Positions 15,135 to 23,186 of a stretch of DNA of 43,724 nt are shown piece by piece. The position numbers and the translations under genes were made by a program. The notes under the pieces were generated by a model. It did not search any database. It saw nothing but the letters and a program-made list of their open reading frames with translations, and had not been told where the DNA came from. Within the stretch, counting starts at the first letter, position 1. Every line of letters starts with the position of its first letter. Origin of the DNA: Candidatus Eiseniibacteriota bacterium (GTDB lineage: Bacteria > Eisenbacteria > RBG-16-71-46 > JACRLI01); NCBI GenBank assembly GCA_025351485.1, contig JANXVU010000181.1, forward strand, positions 1-43,724, written 5' to 3'.

Positions 15135-15806
15135 TTACTCCCGGCCCAGGTACCTCGCGAAGGCCTGCTCGTTGTCGTCCGTGTTGATCAGGGTGCAGGG
15201 AAAGCGGCTTCCGCCTCCCCCGCCCATCACCAGCCTGACATGGGTCGCCGGAAGCCAGAGCCGTGTGGTTTCCTGGTCGCTGGCGGCGATTTCCCACCTT
15301 GAACCATCTTCCAGGATCACGACTGCTCCCCCGGGCTCGACCTGGTCGATCGAGTGGGCAGTGCCGGCTCCCGGTGCCCGGCCGGCGAGCTTGTCGGCGC
15401 CCACGGGCGGCCTGGGATCCCGGGCTCCCGCCGAATGATGCGGAGCCCCCGGAGATCCGGTCGGCGGAACGGGTCCGCCTTCCGGGGGCTGGCCAGGCGG
15501 TGGCCCTCCCGGAACCGGCGCGCCGGGCGGAGGATTTCCCGGGCGAGGACTGCCGGGCGAGGTGCCGCCCCAATCCCCCTGAGACCGGGGCGGGCCCCAG
15601 CGGAAGGCCTTCAGTCGAGCGGTGTAGCGCGTGAGCCATAATTCCAGAGCCCGGCGCTCCGCGGGCCGCAGCCTCGGGATCCCGCAAGTTCGCTGCTCGG
15701 CCGGGGTCATGACCTCCGGCAAATGGATGGTTTCGCCGCGCACGTATGCGGCCCCAGGTCCCGTGGACACCAGGACCACGAACAGCACCCAAATGCCCGG
15801 CTTCAT
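15135..15806 (-). CDS. Exported protein with Pro/Gly-rich linker, unknown function
   Basis: A 223-residue protein. GGAGG sits five bases before ATG 15806, giving a signal peptide 'MKPGIWVLFVVLVSTGPGAA'. Residues about 28-70 form a small helical segment ('LRPAERRALELWLTRYTARL'). A Pro/Gly-rich low-complexity linker follows (about 72-140). The C-terminal domain (about 145-223) has 'VVILEDGSRWEIAASDQETT' and 'LINTDDNEQAFARYLG', suggestive of a small beta domain with conserved Trp. I do not recognise the family. The layout, signal peptide, flexible linker and small globular end, fits an envelope protein. It lies just upstream of the sigma/kinase operon on the same strand. Confidence 0.6.
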   Translation of the reverse strand: MKPGIWVLFVVLVSTGPGAAYVRGETIHLPEVMTPAEQRTCGIPRLRPAERRALELWLTRYTARLKAFRWGPPRSQGDWGGTSPGSPRPGNPPPGAPVPGGPPPGQPPEGGPVPPTGSPGAPHHSAGARDPRPPVGADKLAGRAPGAGTAHSIDQVEPGGAVVILEDGSRWEIAASDQETTRLWLPATHVRLVMGGGGGSRFPCTLINTDDNEQAFARYLGRE

Positions 15807-15881
15807 CAACACCTCCGCCTATTCTTCGATCACGTTTGAAATTCGTCCGCCGGCGCACAGCCGGGGTCCGCGCAGGAAATC

Positions 15882-16823
15882 TCAGGGATTCGCACGGCCC
15901 TGAGAGTAAAGCGAGAGGATGTCTGCCACGGCCCGATTCAACGGGGCAGGCACTCCGAACACCTTTCCCATCGCCACCACATCTCCGCTGAGCCAGTCCA
16001 GTTCAAGCCGGCTGCCGCGTTCCAGGTCGGAGTGCATCGAAGAGGTCATGTCCGGCGGCAGAGTGTCGCAGAAGGCGAGCCGTTGCTCCGCAAAGTCCTC
16101 CGCGAGCTCGATGCCCTGCGCTCGACCCACCGCGGCCACCTCGCGCATGAGGTCCAGCAGGAAGGCCCTCGACCCGGGGTGCGAACGGATGGGCCCGATC
16201 GGTTTTCGCATGGACGCCGTGGCCGCCGACAGCCCCACCAGGAACACAAACTTCTCCCAGATGTCCCGCCGGATGTCGGAACTCACCGACGCCTCGATCC
16301 CGCCGCGGACGCAGGCGCCTCGCAGCGCAGCGGCGCGCGGGGAGTGACCGCCATCGCATTCGCCAAGAACCAATCGCTGCAGCGCCCCCGACTGCCGCAC
16401 CACGCCCGGCCGCGCGATCGAAGCGCTGATGTAGGCGACACCGCCCATGACCGCGCGCTTGCCCAGCGTGCGGCGCAACACTTCGTCCTTCTGGATACCG
16501 TTCTGAAACGAAATCACTACCGTCCCATCCCGCACCACGGAGGAGACCGCTTGAACCGCCGCCTCCGTCTCCCACAGCTTCACGCAGATGAACACATAAT
16601 CCGCGACGCCGAGACTCTCGGGCGTCTCTCCCGCACGCACTTCGGGAAGGTGGATATCCCCGAGCGGGCTCTCCACCCGCAGGCCGCCGCTCCTGAGGGC
16701 CGCCAGATGGGCACCGCGCGCCACGAAACCCACGTCACACCCGGCCTGGGCCAACCGGGCGCCAAAGCAACCTCCCACGCCTCCGGCTCCCATCACGGTG
16801 ATGCGGGGTGAGCCCGGGCTCAT
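15882..16823 (-). CDS. 2-dehydropantoate 2-reductase family protein (ketopantoate reductase-like)
   Basis: A 313-residue protein with an N-terminal Rossmann motif 'GAGGVGGCFGARLAQAG' (12-28), the 'FQNGI' segment that contacts substrate and cofactor in ApbA/PanE, and the conserved Lys in 'IWEKFVFLVGLSAATA'. The late 'MHSDLERGSRLELDWLSG' motif is the PanE C-terminal signature that carries the substrate-binding Ser/Glu. The reaction in the family is NADPH-dependent reduction of ketopantoate to pantoate for CoA, but many members act on other 2-keto acids. Its ATG overlaps the TGA of the upstream nitrilase gene by four bases. That partner points away from plain pantothenate synthesis, so I withhold panE. 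Confidence 0.88.
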   Translation of the reverse strand: MSPGSPRITVMGAGGVGGCFGARLAQAGCDVGFVARGAHLAALRSGGLRVESPLGDIHLPEVRAGETPESLGVADYVFICVKLWETEAAVQAVSSVVRDGTVVISFQNGIQKDEVLRRTLGKRAVMGGVAYISASIARPGVVRQSGALQRLVLGECDGGHSPRAAALRGACVRGGIEASVSSDIRRDIWEKFVFLVGLSAATASMRKPIGPIRSHPGSRAFLLDLMREVAAVGRAQGIELAEDFAEQRLAFCDTLPPDMTSSMHSDLERGSRLELDWLSGDVVAMGKVFGVPAPLNRAVADILSLYSQGRANP

Positions 16824-17815
16824 CGGCCTTCCTTCACGGGACCTTCCGGCGCCAGCGTGGTCACCGGGCGCCTGGGCCGCTCGTCCACGCGCAGTTCAAA
16901 GATGTCGGGTCGGGCGTAGTGCCCCACCACGTCCAGGTCGAACTTGCCCCGAAGGATCTGCGCCCGGTCGATCTCGGCCACCAGCACGGCCTCGCCTTCG
17001 GTGTCCGGGCCGGCGAGAACCCTGCCGAACGGATCGATGATGCAGCTCCCCCCGCGGCAGATCACATCCTCCGGATCGCCAAAGGCCAGCCCGGGATAGT
17101 CGGCGGGATAGTCGCGGCGGCGGTTGAACTGATTCGCGGAGAGGACAAAACACCGGCCCTCGACGGCGATGTGGCGCATGGAAGGGAGCCAGGAATCCCG
17201 GTCGTCCGCGGTGGGCGCGCAATAGATCTCGACCCCCTTGGCGTACATGGAAGCGCGCAGGAGCGGCAGATAGTTCTCCCAGCAGATCACGGCCCCTACC
17301 CGGCCCAGCGGAGTTTCCAGGACCGTAAGCGTCGAACCGTCCCCGAACCCCCAGACCAGGCGCTCCGATGCCGTGGGCATGACCTTGCGATGCTTTCCCA
17401 GCAGGGCGCCGCCAGGGCCCAGGAAAAGCACGCTGCAGTATAGCGTCCCCCCTTCCCGCTCGATTACGCCCATCACCAGGTGAATACCGAAGGCGCGGGC
17501 GGTCTCTCCCAAAGCGTCCACCGCGGGCCCCGGCACATCCACGCTGCTTTCCCAGTAGCGCCGGAACTCCTCGCGGCCCCTGTCGGTGCGCGACCCCACC
17601 ACCGCTCCGAAATCCATCCCGCGCGGATAGCCGGAGACGAATGCCTCGGGGAACACCACCAGCTTCGCGCCCAGGCCGGCGGCCTGGGCCGCCAGCGCGT
17701 GCGCCTTTTCCAGCGTGCTCTCGCAATCAAAGACGACCGAAGACGCCTGGACCACGGCCACCTTGAACTTCTGCGCAGACGCCTCTTGCCGCGGATGCAG
17801 GTCCTGCGTGGTCAT
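16820..17815 (-). CDS. Nitrilase-family carbon-nitrogen hydrolase
   Basis: A 331-residue enzyme with the Glu-Lys-Cys triad: E57 in 'VVFPEAFVSGYP', K144 in 'GKHRKVMPTASERLVWG' and C178 in 'AVICWENY'. The 'HRK.MPT..ERLVWG.GDGS' form is typical of true nitrilases (nitrile to carboxylate and ammonia) rather than amidases or cyanide dihydratases. AAGGTGAT precedes ATG 17815. The downstream reductase-like gene overlaps its stop by four bases, so the two may act on a common metabolite, for example a nitrile-derived 2-keto or hydroxy acid; that link is inference. Confidence 0.92.
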   Translation of the reverse strand: MTTQDLHPRQEASAQKFKVAVVQASSVVFDCESTLEKAHALAAQAAGLGAKLVVFPEAFVSGYPRGMDFGAVVGSRTDRGREEFRRYWESSVDVPGPAVDALGETARAFGIHLVMGVIEREGGTLYCSVLFLGPGGALLGKHRKVMPTASERLVWGFGDGSTLTVLETPLGRVGAVICWENYLPLLRASMYAKGVEIYCAPTADDRDSWLPSMRHIAVEGRCFVLSANQFNRRRDYPADYPGLAFGDPEDVICRGGSCIIDPFGRVLAGPDTEGEAVLVAEIDRAQILRGKFDLDVVGHYARPDIFELRVDERPRRPVTTLAPEGPVKEGR

Positions 17816-17913
17816 GTCCGGATCACCTTTCCGCTGCACGGAGCCGTGCGTGAGGTGCTCTTTAGTGGAATCATTCCGTCGCCTGCGATGGCATGGCATG
17901 CGAAAGGACCCAA

Positions 17914-17950
17914 GGTTCACTTCCGCCCGCCGGGTGAACCGATGTATAGT
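17914..17950. promoter_or_regulatory. Inverted repeat and -10-like element in divergent promoter region
   Basis: GGTTCAC (17914-17920) and GTGAACC (17934-17940) form a perfect 7-bp inverted repeat with 13 bases between. TATAGT (17945-17950), five of six to the -10 consensus, follows on the plus strand about 85 bases before ATG 18036. The site lies between the divergent nitrilase and OmpA-like genes and looks like an operator. No matching -35 was found. Confidence 0.35.
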
Positions 17951-18035
17951 ATCCGGACCCGGTTGGATTCGCGGCAACAAGTTTTCGGGATCGCATTCCC
18001 GGGCCGGGCCACACACCTTTTTCCTGGGGACAATT

Positions 18036-19448
18036 ATGTCGTCTGGTCTAGGCGGAACCTCCGGAACCCACATCGCTCCCGGAACTCATCCCATCCTTGT
18101 GAGTTCGGCCACCGCCGCCCAGCACAACACCATCCGGCCGGGGCTGTTTCCCGTCGCCTGCTGGCGGATCGACGATATCCGTTTCCAGTTTGGCTCCTCG
18201 TTCCCGGTGCACGAGGCGGCCGAGGAACTGGTAAAGCTCAAGGATCTCATCGCGCAGCACCCCGGCGCCCCGCTCTCCATCTTCGGGCACGCCGATCCGG
18301 TGGGAACCGATGACTACAACAAGGCCCTGGGGGGCCGCCGGGCCGCGGCGATCTACGCGCTCCTCACGCGCAAGACGGACATCTGGGAGGAACTCTTCTC
18401 GCACGCATCGAACCACATTTCCGCGGCTCCGGGTGATGTGTGGGGCGAGCACTCCATCCAGATCATGCTCGCCCGGGTTGGATTCGACCCGGGCCGCCGG
18501 GATGGCGTGGTGGACGAGCCGACCAAGGCGGCCACCCGCTCCTTCCAGCGCAAGCGCGCCCTCCCCCAAAGCGGAGTGGCGGATGTGGCCACCCGCAAGC
18601 TGCTGTACCTGGACTACATGGACGCGCTGGCGAGTCCCGGGCTGAAGCTGGACCCGAAGAAGGATTTCCTGGGACAGGGCGCCGATCCGCAGGGCAAGGC
18701 GGACTTCCAGGGGTGCGGGGAATTCAATCCCATCCTCATGTTTTCGGATGCGGAGAACCGCGCTTTCGAGAAGTCGCCCGATAAGACGGCCCGCGACGCG
18801 GAAAACTCGTTGAACCGGCGGGTATCGGTATTCCTGTTTCGACCCGGCAGCGTGGTGGATGTCCAGAAGTGGCCCTGCCCCCGCGCCCGGGAAGGCGCGA
18901 CCGGCTGCCGCAAGCGGTTCTTCTCCGATTCGGATACCCGGCGCAAGTTCCAGGCCCTCCGCCGGACCAACGATGGGGACCGAAACACCTTTGCCTGCCG
19001 CTTCTTCGACCGGCTCGGCGGGACTTCCCCGTGCGAAAGCGCCAAGCCGCTGGCGACCTTGGTGCTGCGCCTGCAGGACACCCAGGAGAAGCCGCTCAAG
19101 AACCTGCCCTATCGACTGGTGGTCGGCGACCTGGAGTTCGTGGCCAAGACCAACGAGCTGGGCCTGCTGGGCCACCTGGTCCCCAAGGACTCCACCAAGG
19201 GCCAGCTGTTCCTGGACGTCGGCACTTTCGAGCTCACCATCCGCGACCTGGACGGGCCCGACACCCTGGGGGGCGCGGCGTCGCGCCTCGCGAACCTCGG
19301 CTTTCTTGGGGCCGCCGGTGCGGCGGGCGTGCCGCCCGAACGCGTCGAGTTGGCTCTGCGGGGCTTCCAGTTCGCCCACGAGTTGGAACCCACGGGTAAG
19401 CTGACTCCGGAGACGTCCAGTAAACTGAAAGCGCTCCACGGGAGCTGA
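18036..19448 (+). CDS. OmpA-like / peptidoglycan-binding protein without signal peptide
   Basis: A 470-residue protein. Residues about 40-115 form an OmpA C-terminal-like domain ('RFQFGSSFPVHEAAEEL', 'IFGHADPVGTDDYNKALGGR'). Next is a PG_binding_1-like domain (about 145-190, 'RDGVVDEPTKAATRSFQRKR'). A Cys-containing middle region and a beta segment (about 345-405) precede a second PG-binding-like repeat at the end ('LRGFQFAHELEPTGKL', ending 'SSKLKALHGS'). That final repeat resembles those on VgrG-linked and injection-system-associated proteins. No signal peptide or TM helix is visible, which is odd for a peptidoglycan binder and suggests non-Sec delivery. GGGGA precedes ATG 18036. The next gene, a PLD-like enzyme, follows after 19 bases. 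Confidence 0.75.
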   Translation: MSSGLGGTSGTHIAPGTHPILVSSATAAQHNTIRPGLFPVACWRIDDIRFQFGSSFPVHEAAEELVKLKDLIAQHPGAPLSIFGHADPVGTDDYNKALGGRRAAAIYALLTRKTDIWEELFSHASNHISAAPGDVWGEHSIQIMLARVGFDPGRRDGVVDEPTKAATRSFQRKRALPQSGVADVATRKLLYLDYMDALASPGLKLDPKKDFLGQGADPQGKADFQGCGEFNPILMFSDAENRAFEKSPDKTARDAENSLNRRVSVFLFRPGSVVDVQKWPCPRAREGATGCRKRFFSDSDTRRKFQALRRTNDGDRNTFACRFFDRLGGTSPCESAKPLATLVLRLQDTQEKPLKNLPYRLVVGDLEFVAKTNELGLLGHLVPKDSTKGQLFLDVGTFELTIRDLDGPDTLGGAASRLANLGFLGAAGAAGVPPERVELALRGFQFAHELEPTGKLTPETSSKLKALHGS

Positions 19449-19467
19449 CCGAAAGGAAGAATCCAAG

Positions 19468-21024
19468 GTGGCCGACTCACCCGATCTGGGCAAAGTGGAC
19501 GTTAGCCTCAACCGCCTGACCACGGTGGAGCCGCAGTGCGACCCCAAGGATCCGGACTTCGCGCGCTGGTATGACACCGGCACGGACTCCCAGGGCAATC
19601 CCATGCTCCCCATCCGCCAGGGAAACGACGTCCAGCTGTTCATTGATGGGCCCGACACTTTCGCAGCGATGGTCACGGCCATGAAGACCGCCACCGGCGG
19701 TGCCGGGAGCGGACAGTTCATCTACATGTGCAATTGGTTCTTCGACGAAACGTTTAACCTTGTGCCCGGCGAGAACCTGACAGCGATCTTGACCGCCGCG
19801 AGCAACGCCAAGGTGGAGATCCGAGCCCTGATCTGGGACCAACCGAAAACTCAGAACGGTTCGGCCGTCAAGTTCATCGATGGACTCGCCAACGGGGGAG
19901 CGGTCCTGGACAACCGGACGCTGAATTTTGGCACGCACCATCAGAAGATCCTGGTGGTCAATGGCAGCCAGGGCCTCATCGGGTTCGTGGGCGGGGTGGA
20001 TTTTAATCCCGATCGCCTCAAGCACGTCTCCGATGGTGCTCCACTCCATGACGTACATGTGCGCATCGTCGGCCCCGCGGTGTTCGACCTGCTGCATACG
20101 TTCGTGCAGCGCTGGCAGGAACATCCGGACGCCCGCAAGAAGGGTTCACCGAAATTCGATCTGCTGGGGGCCGGCATTCCGGAGCCGACCGCCGCCGGGA
20201 CGGCCGGCGACAAGTTTGTCCAGATTTGCCGCACCTTCGGCAACGGGGCCAGGCACGAGGGCATCGCGAAAAGGACCACCCGGATATTCCCACTCGCCCA
20301 GGAAGACCGGGGGTACGCTTTTCTCAACGGAGGATCGAATGGCCAGCAGGGCATTCGCCAGGCCCTGATCAAGGCCATCGGGGCGTCGAAGGAGTTCATC
20401 TATGCGGAAGATCAGTACATGATCAGCATGGAGATCAGTAATCTGCTCAAGGCCCAGTTGCCCAAGATCAAGAAGCTCATCCTGCTGATCACGCACTCGA
20501 GCATCAGCGACCTGCCCGGCGTCTGGCTGCGCCGAAAGAAGTTCGTGGAGAATCTACTGACTTCCCCCGACAAGGCCAAGGTGGCGATCTGCTGCCTTCA
20601 CCCCGAGAACTTGCCGAGGAACCCCAAGAAGGTGGATCCCAAGGTGGACCACCTGTATGTCCACTCCAAGACCTGGATCTTCGACGACAAGTTCGCGACC
20701 GTGGGCTCGCCCAACCTGAACCTGAGGGGCTGGACCCACGACAGCGAAATATTCGCGGCGATCTTCGACGAATCCAAGGACAAACCCTGCACGCTCCACT
20801 TCGCGCACCAGCTCCGGATGAAGCTGTGGGCCGAGCACCTGAAATTGAAGGAGACGGACGTCTTTGACCCGATCGCCAGCTCCAGGGACTGGTTCTCGCC
20901 CCCCCTCTCCAGCCGCCTCATGACATACGATCACAAGGCGGACACGGATGGCTCGTTCTTCAAGCCATCGATTCTTGACGGACGGATCATTCCGGATGCC
21001 TTCGTGGACCCCAACGGGTCCTAG
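19468..21024 (+). CDS. Phospholipase D-like protein
   Basis: A 518-residue protein from GTG 19468, preceded by AAGGAAG. It carries two HKD-type motifs: 'HQKILVVN' (H158, K160), where the usual Asp is Asn, and 'HSKTWIFD' (H399, K401, D406) followed by 'GSPNLNLRGW'. The catalytic His and Lys are kept in both, so phosphodiesterase or phosphatidyl-transfer activity is likely. There is no signal peptide. Its partner upstream is an OmpA/peptidoglycan-binding protein, also without a signal. PLD enzymes of this kind include antibacterial type VI effectors (Tle5 family) as well as housekeeping lipid enzymes. No immunity-like gene is recognisable beside it; the downstream gene is a convergent PEP-CTERM protein. 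Confidence 0.88.
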   Translation: MADSPDLGKVDVSLNRLTTVEPQCDPKDPDFARWYDTGTDSQGNPMLPIRQGNDVQLFIDGPDTFAAMVTAMKTATGGAGSGQFIYMCNWFFDETFNLVPGENLTAILTAASNAKVEIRALIWDQPKTQNGSAVKFIDGLANGGAVLDNRTLNFGTHHQKILVVNGSQGLIGFVGGVDFNPDRLKHVSDGAPLHDVHVRIVGPAVFDLLHTFVQRWQEHPDARKKGSPKFDLLGAGIPEPTAAGTAGDKFVQICRTFGNGARHEGIAKRTTRIFPLAQEDRGYAFLNGGSNGQQGIRQALIKAIGASKEFIYAEDQYMISMEISNLLKAQLPKIKKLILLITHSSISDLPGVWLRRKKFVENLLTSPDKAKVAICCLHPENLPRNPKKVDPKVDHLYVHSKTWIFDDKFATVGSPNLNLRGWTHDSEIFAAIFDESKDKPCTLHFAHQLRMKLWAEHLKLKETDVFDPIASSRDWFSPPLSSRLMTYDHKADTDGSFFKPSILDGRIIPDAFVDPNGS

Positions 21025-21086
21025 TGGCGGCGCGAGGCCGCGCCAGGATGCCTGGAGTCCCCGGACGGGACTCGCACCAGGAATAA

Positions 21087-21119
21087 GAAGAGGCAGCGTC
21101 GAACAGGCGCTGCCTCTTC
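21087..21119. terminator. Bidirectional terminator hairpin
   Basis: A 12-bp inverted repeat (GAAGAGGCAGCG 21087-21098; CGCTGCCTCTTC 21108-21119) with a 9-base loop, followed on the plus strand by CATTTTC. It sits between the PLD-like gene and the convergent PEP-CTERM gene. Confidence 0.75.
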
Positions 21120-21147
21120 CATTTTCAGGATGCTCTTCCGGGCGGAT

Positions 21148-21771
21148 CTACCTCTTGCCCGCCCGCAGGATTCCAGCCACGCCCAGGAGGCCAACCCCCA
21201 TCAGCATCAGCGGGGTCGGTTCCGGGATGCTCGGGGGAAGGTTCTCGTTGAAGTGGATGTTGTCGATGAAGAAGTCCCACGTCGGTGTGTCTTTGGGCAA
21301 CGCAAAGATCTTGACCTGCGTGCCGGTCGCGGCAAAGCCGATGGTCTTCCGGCCACTGCTCAGGTTCGGAGCCAGCGTGAAATCAGCCAGATTCGCCGTG
21401 TTGTCCGACATCTCGTAGGTGACGTCCTGAGTGAGTCCGTTCAGAACATCCAGGAAGAAGTTGTGGATCGGGCTCTCAAACGTGATGGTAAGCGGGTTGG
21501 TCAGCGTCGGGTTACCGAAGTGGGCGGTGCCGTAGACCGACGTCTCGTCGGCCGGAAGGTTGGTTGTGTTTGTCAGGACGACCCCCCCGTCAAACGTTAC
21601 CTGGCCATCCACGGTATTGAATACCAGATGCTGCGCAGGCCCGGCGGCGGCAAACGTGCTCGGGCCCACGATCGACTCGAAGTCGACCACGGTGGCCGAA
21701 GCGTTCCCGGGCAAACCCAGGATGCCCACCAGGGCGGCGGGCAGGAACAGAAACGCGAGTTTCGTCCTCAT
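21148..21771 (-). CDS. PEP-CTERM sorting-domain protein, copy 1
   Basis: A 207-residue exported protein: signal peptide 'MRTKLAFLFLPAALVGILG', one beta-rich domain starting 'ATVVDFESIVGPS', and a C-terminal PEP-CTERM tail: 'PEPTPLMLMGVGLLGVAGIL' plus a basic end. This tail is recognised by exosortases (EpsH/XrtA family), which cleave and anchor the protein, usually in bacteria making extracellular polysaccharide. AAAAGGAG precedes ATG 21771. It is about three-quarters identical by eye to the next gene upstream, a clear tandem duplication. No exosortase is in the window. Function of the globular domain is unknown. Confidence 0.88.
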   Translation of the reverse strand: MRTKLAFLFLPAALVGILGLPGNASATVVDFESIVGPSTFAAAGPAQHLVFNTVDGQVTFDGGVVLTNTTNLPADETSVYGTAHFGNPTLTNPLTITFESPIHNFFLDVLNGLTQDVTYEMSDNTANLADFTLAPNLSSGRKTIGFAATGTQVKIFALPKDTPTWDFFIDNIHFNENLPPSIPEPTPLMLMGVGLLGVAGILRAGKR

Positions 21772-22143
21772 GATGTCTACTCCTTTTCTGCGTGGCGGTA
21801 GAAGATTGGGGGCGTGGCCGCCATGATGAATCCAAGTCCGGGAGAGAACATTCGGCAGCGCGGTTGGGTTTCTTGCGGAACCGCATCTGAAGCCGGCAGA
21901 TTCTTCCACTGGAGCTTGTGAAATCTAGCGCAATCCTATTCCTCTCCCGCATCGATGGTCAACACCCTGCACGCCGTTTCGTTTTGCCTCCTGAATAGGC
22001 AGTCGTGCCGCAGCGAAGGCCTTTCGGATGACACCAGCTACTTATGCTGCAATTACTTGGACGCCACCCGCGCCGGTTCGCGGGGTGGGCGACTGGCGCA
22101 AGGCGACCCCGCGGCTGTCCGGCGAGACGCCCGAACACAAAAA
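21772..22143. other. 372-bp intergenic region upstream of PEP-CTERM copy 1
   Basis: No gene is supported here. It contains the promoter-like element at 21933-21962 and borders the terminator of the second copy. It is richer in A+T than the coding sequence around it. Confidence 0.5.
21933..21962 (-). promoter_or_regulatory. Putative promoter of PEP-CTERM copy 1
   Basis: Minus strand TTGACC (21962-21957), 18 bases, TAGGAT (21938-21933): five of six and four of six matches. Transcription would start near 21926, giving a leader of about 155 bases. Confidence 0.45.
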
Positions 22144-22175
22144 AGGAAGGCAGCGCCCGTGGGCACTGCCTTCCT
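22144..22175 (-). terminator. Intrinsic terminator of PEP-CTERM copy 2
   Basis: A 10-bp stem (AGGAAGGCAG / CTGCCTTCCT) with an inner GCCC/GGGC pairing. On the minus strand it is followed directly by a TTTTTT tract, the classical rho-independent form, about 30 bases after the stop at 22204. Confidence 0.85.
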
Positions 22176-22203
22176 GATTCGACGAAACTATCTTAGACGG
22201 GGC

Positions 22204-22836
22204 TTACTTCCGGCCCGCCCGCACGATTCCGGCCACGCCCAGCAGGCCAAATCCCATCAGCACCAGCGGAGTCGGCTCCGGCGTGGTGGCAGGAAGGGCC
22301 TCGTTGAAGTGGATGTTGTCGATCAAGAAGTCCCAGGTCTGGACGTCCTTCGGCGTCGCGAAGATCTGCACCTGCGTGCCGCTCGCCGCAAAGCCGATGG
22401 TCTTCTGCCCGCTGCTCAGGTTCGGGGCCAGCGTGAAATCCGCCACGTTCGCCGCGTTGTCCGACATCTCATAGGTGACATTCGTGTTAAGCCCGTTCAA
22501 GACATCCAGGTAGAAGTTCGTGATCGGGTGCTCAAAAGTGATGGTGAGCGGATTGGTATAGCTCGGGTCAACCGCGTCCCCGACCCTGGCAGTGCCGTAG
22601 ACCGAGGTCTGATCGGCCGGCAGGGCAAAAGCGTTGGTCAGCACGACTCCCCCGTCCACTGTGACCTGCCCGTCCACCGTGTTGAACACCAGGTGTTGGG
22701 CCGGTCCAGCCAGGACGTAGAAGCTGGGACCGACGATTGACTCAAAGTCAACGACCGTGGCGGAAGCCGGGCGGGCCGTGCCAAGGAAGCTCGCCGCAGC
22801 GGCAAACAGCGAAAGCGCTAACAGTCTCTTCTTCAT
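22204..22836 (-). CDS. PEP-CTERM sorting-domain protein, copy 2
   Basis: A 210-residue exported protein with signal peptide 'MKKRLLALSLFAAAASFLG', the same 'ATVVDFESIVGPS' beta-rich domain as copy 1, and the PEP-CTERM tail 'PEPTPLVLMGFGLLGVAGIV' plus a basic end. Compared with copy 1 it has a small insertion after 'TSVYGTA'; most of the rest is identical or conservative. GAAGGAGTAA precedes ATG 22836. It has its own strong promoter and terminator, so the copies are separate transcription units and may be expressed under different conditions. Role unknown; sorting would need an exosortase encoded elsewhere. Confidence 0.88.
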   Translation of the reverse strand: MKKRLLALSLFAAAASFLGTARPASATVVDFESIVGPSFYVLAGPAQHLVFNTVDGQVTVDGGVVLTNAFALPADQTSVYGTARVGDAVDPSYTNPLTITFEHPITNFYLDVLNGLNTNVTYEMSDNAANVADFTLAPNLSSGQKTIGFAASGTQVQIFATPKDVQTWDFLIDNIHFNEALPATTPEPTPLVLMGFGLLGVAGIVRAGRK

Positions 22837-23186
22837 GGGTCTTACTCCTTCGTCGGGGATATCGGCCGGAAAGGCCAACGGTTCATGGTTCATTCTGGTC
22901 GAGGAAGCCGAAAGCCCTGGCAGCTATCTACCAACCAAATAGTCAGAATCGGGTTTAATATTATCCAGACTGCGCGGAGCTGTCAAGAAGTAATCGGGTT
23001 CGTCGGAGGATCGAGTTCGGGTAGGATCCACGCGACAATGTTCGGCTTCAGCGCGAGCTTCGCGCCATAACGTCCTATCCTACCAAGGCTTACGTGGGCA
23101 TTCGTCCACTCCGGCCCGGATCGGGCGGACCAGGAATGGTCCCGGCTTGCCTCCGCGGCCCCGTAGTACATGCCTGCCGCGAGAGA
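22837..23186. other. 350-bp intergenic region between PEP-CTERM copy 2 and yaeQ
   Basis: It contains the promoter of PEP-CTERM copy 2 (22958-22986) and a small palindrome, GGACCA-GGAA-TGGTCC (23127-23142). No coding sequence is supported. The palindrome could be a weak terminator for yaeQ or an operator; there is no T-run. Confidence 0.45.
22958..22986 (-). promoter_or_regulatory. Promoter of PEP-CTERM copy 2
   Basis: Minus strand TTGACA (22986-22981, perfect -35), 17 bases, TAATAT (22963-22958; an overlapping GATAAT is also possible), in a markedly A+T-rich patch. The predicted start is about 115 bases upstream of ATG 22836. Confidence 0.6.

Noticed and set aside
23127-23142. Palindrome GGACCA-GGAA-TGGTCC downstream of yaeQ as a terminator
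   Set aside because: The stem is only 6 bp, has no T-run and lies about 45 bases after the stop; kept only as a note in the intergenic entry.
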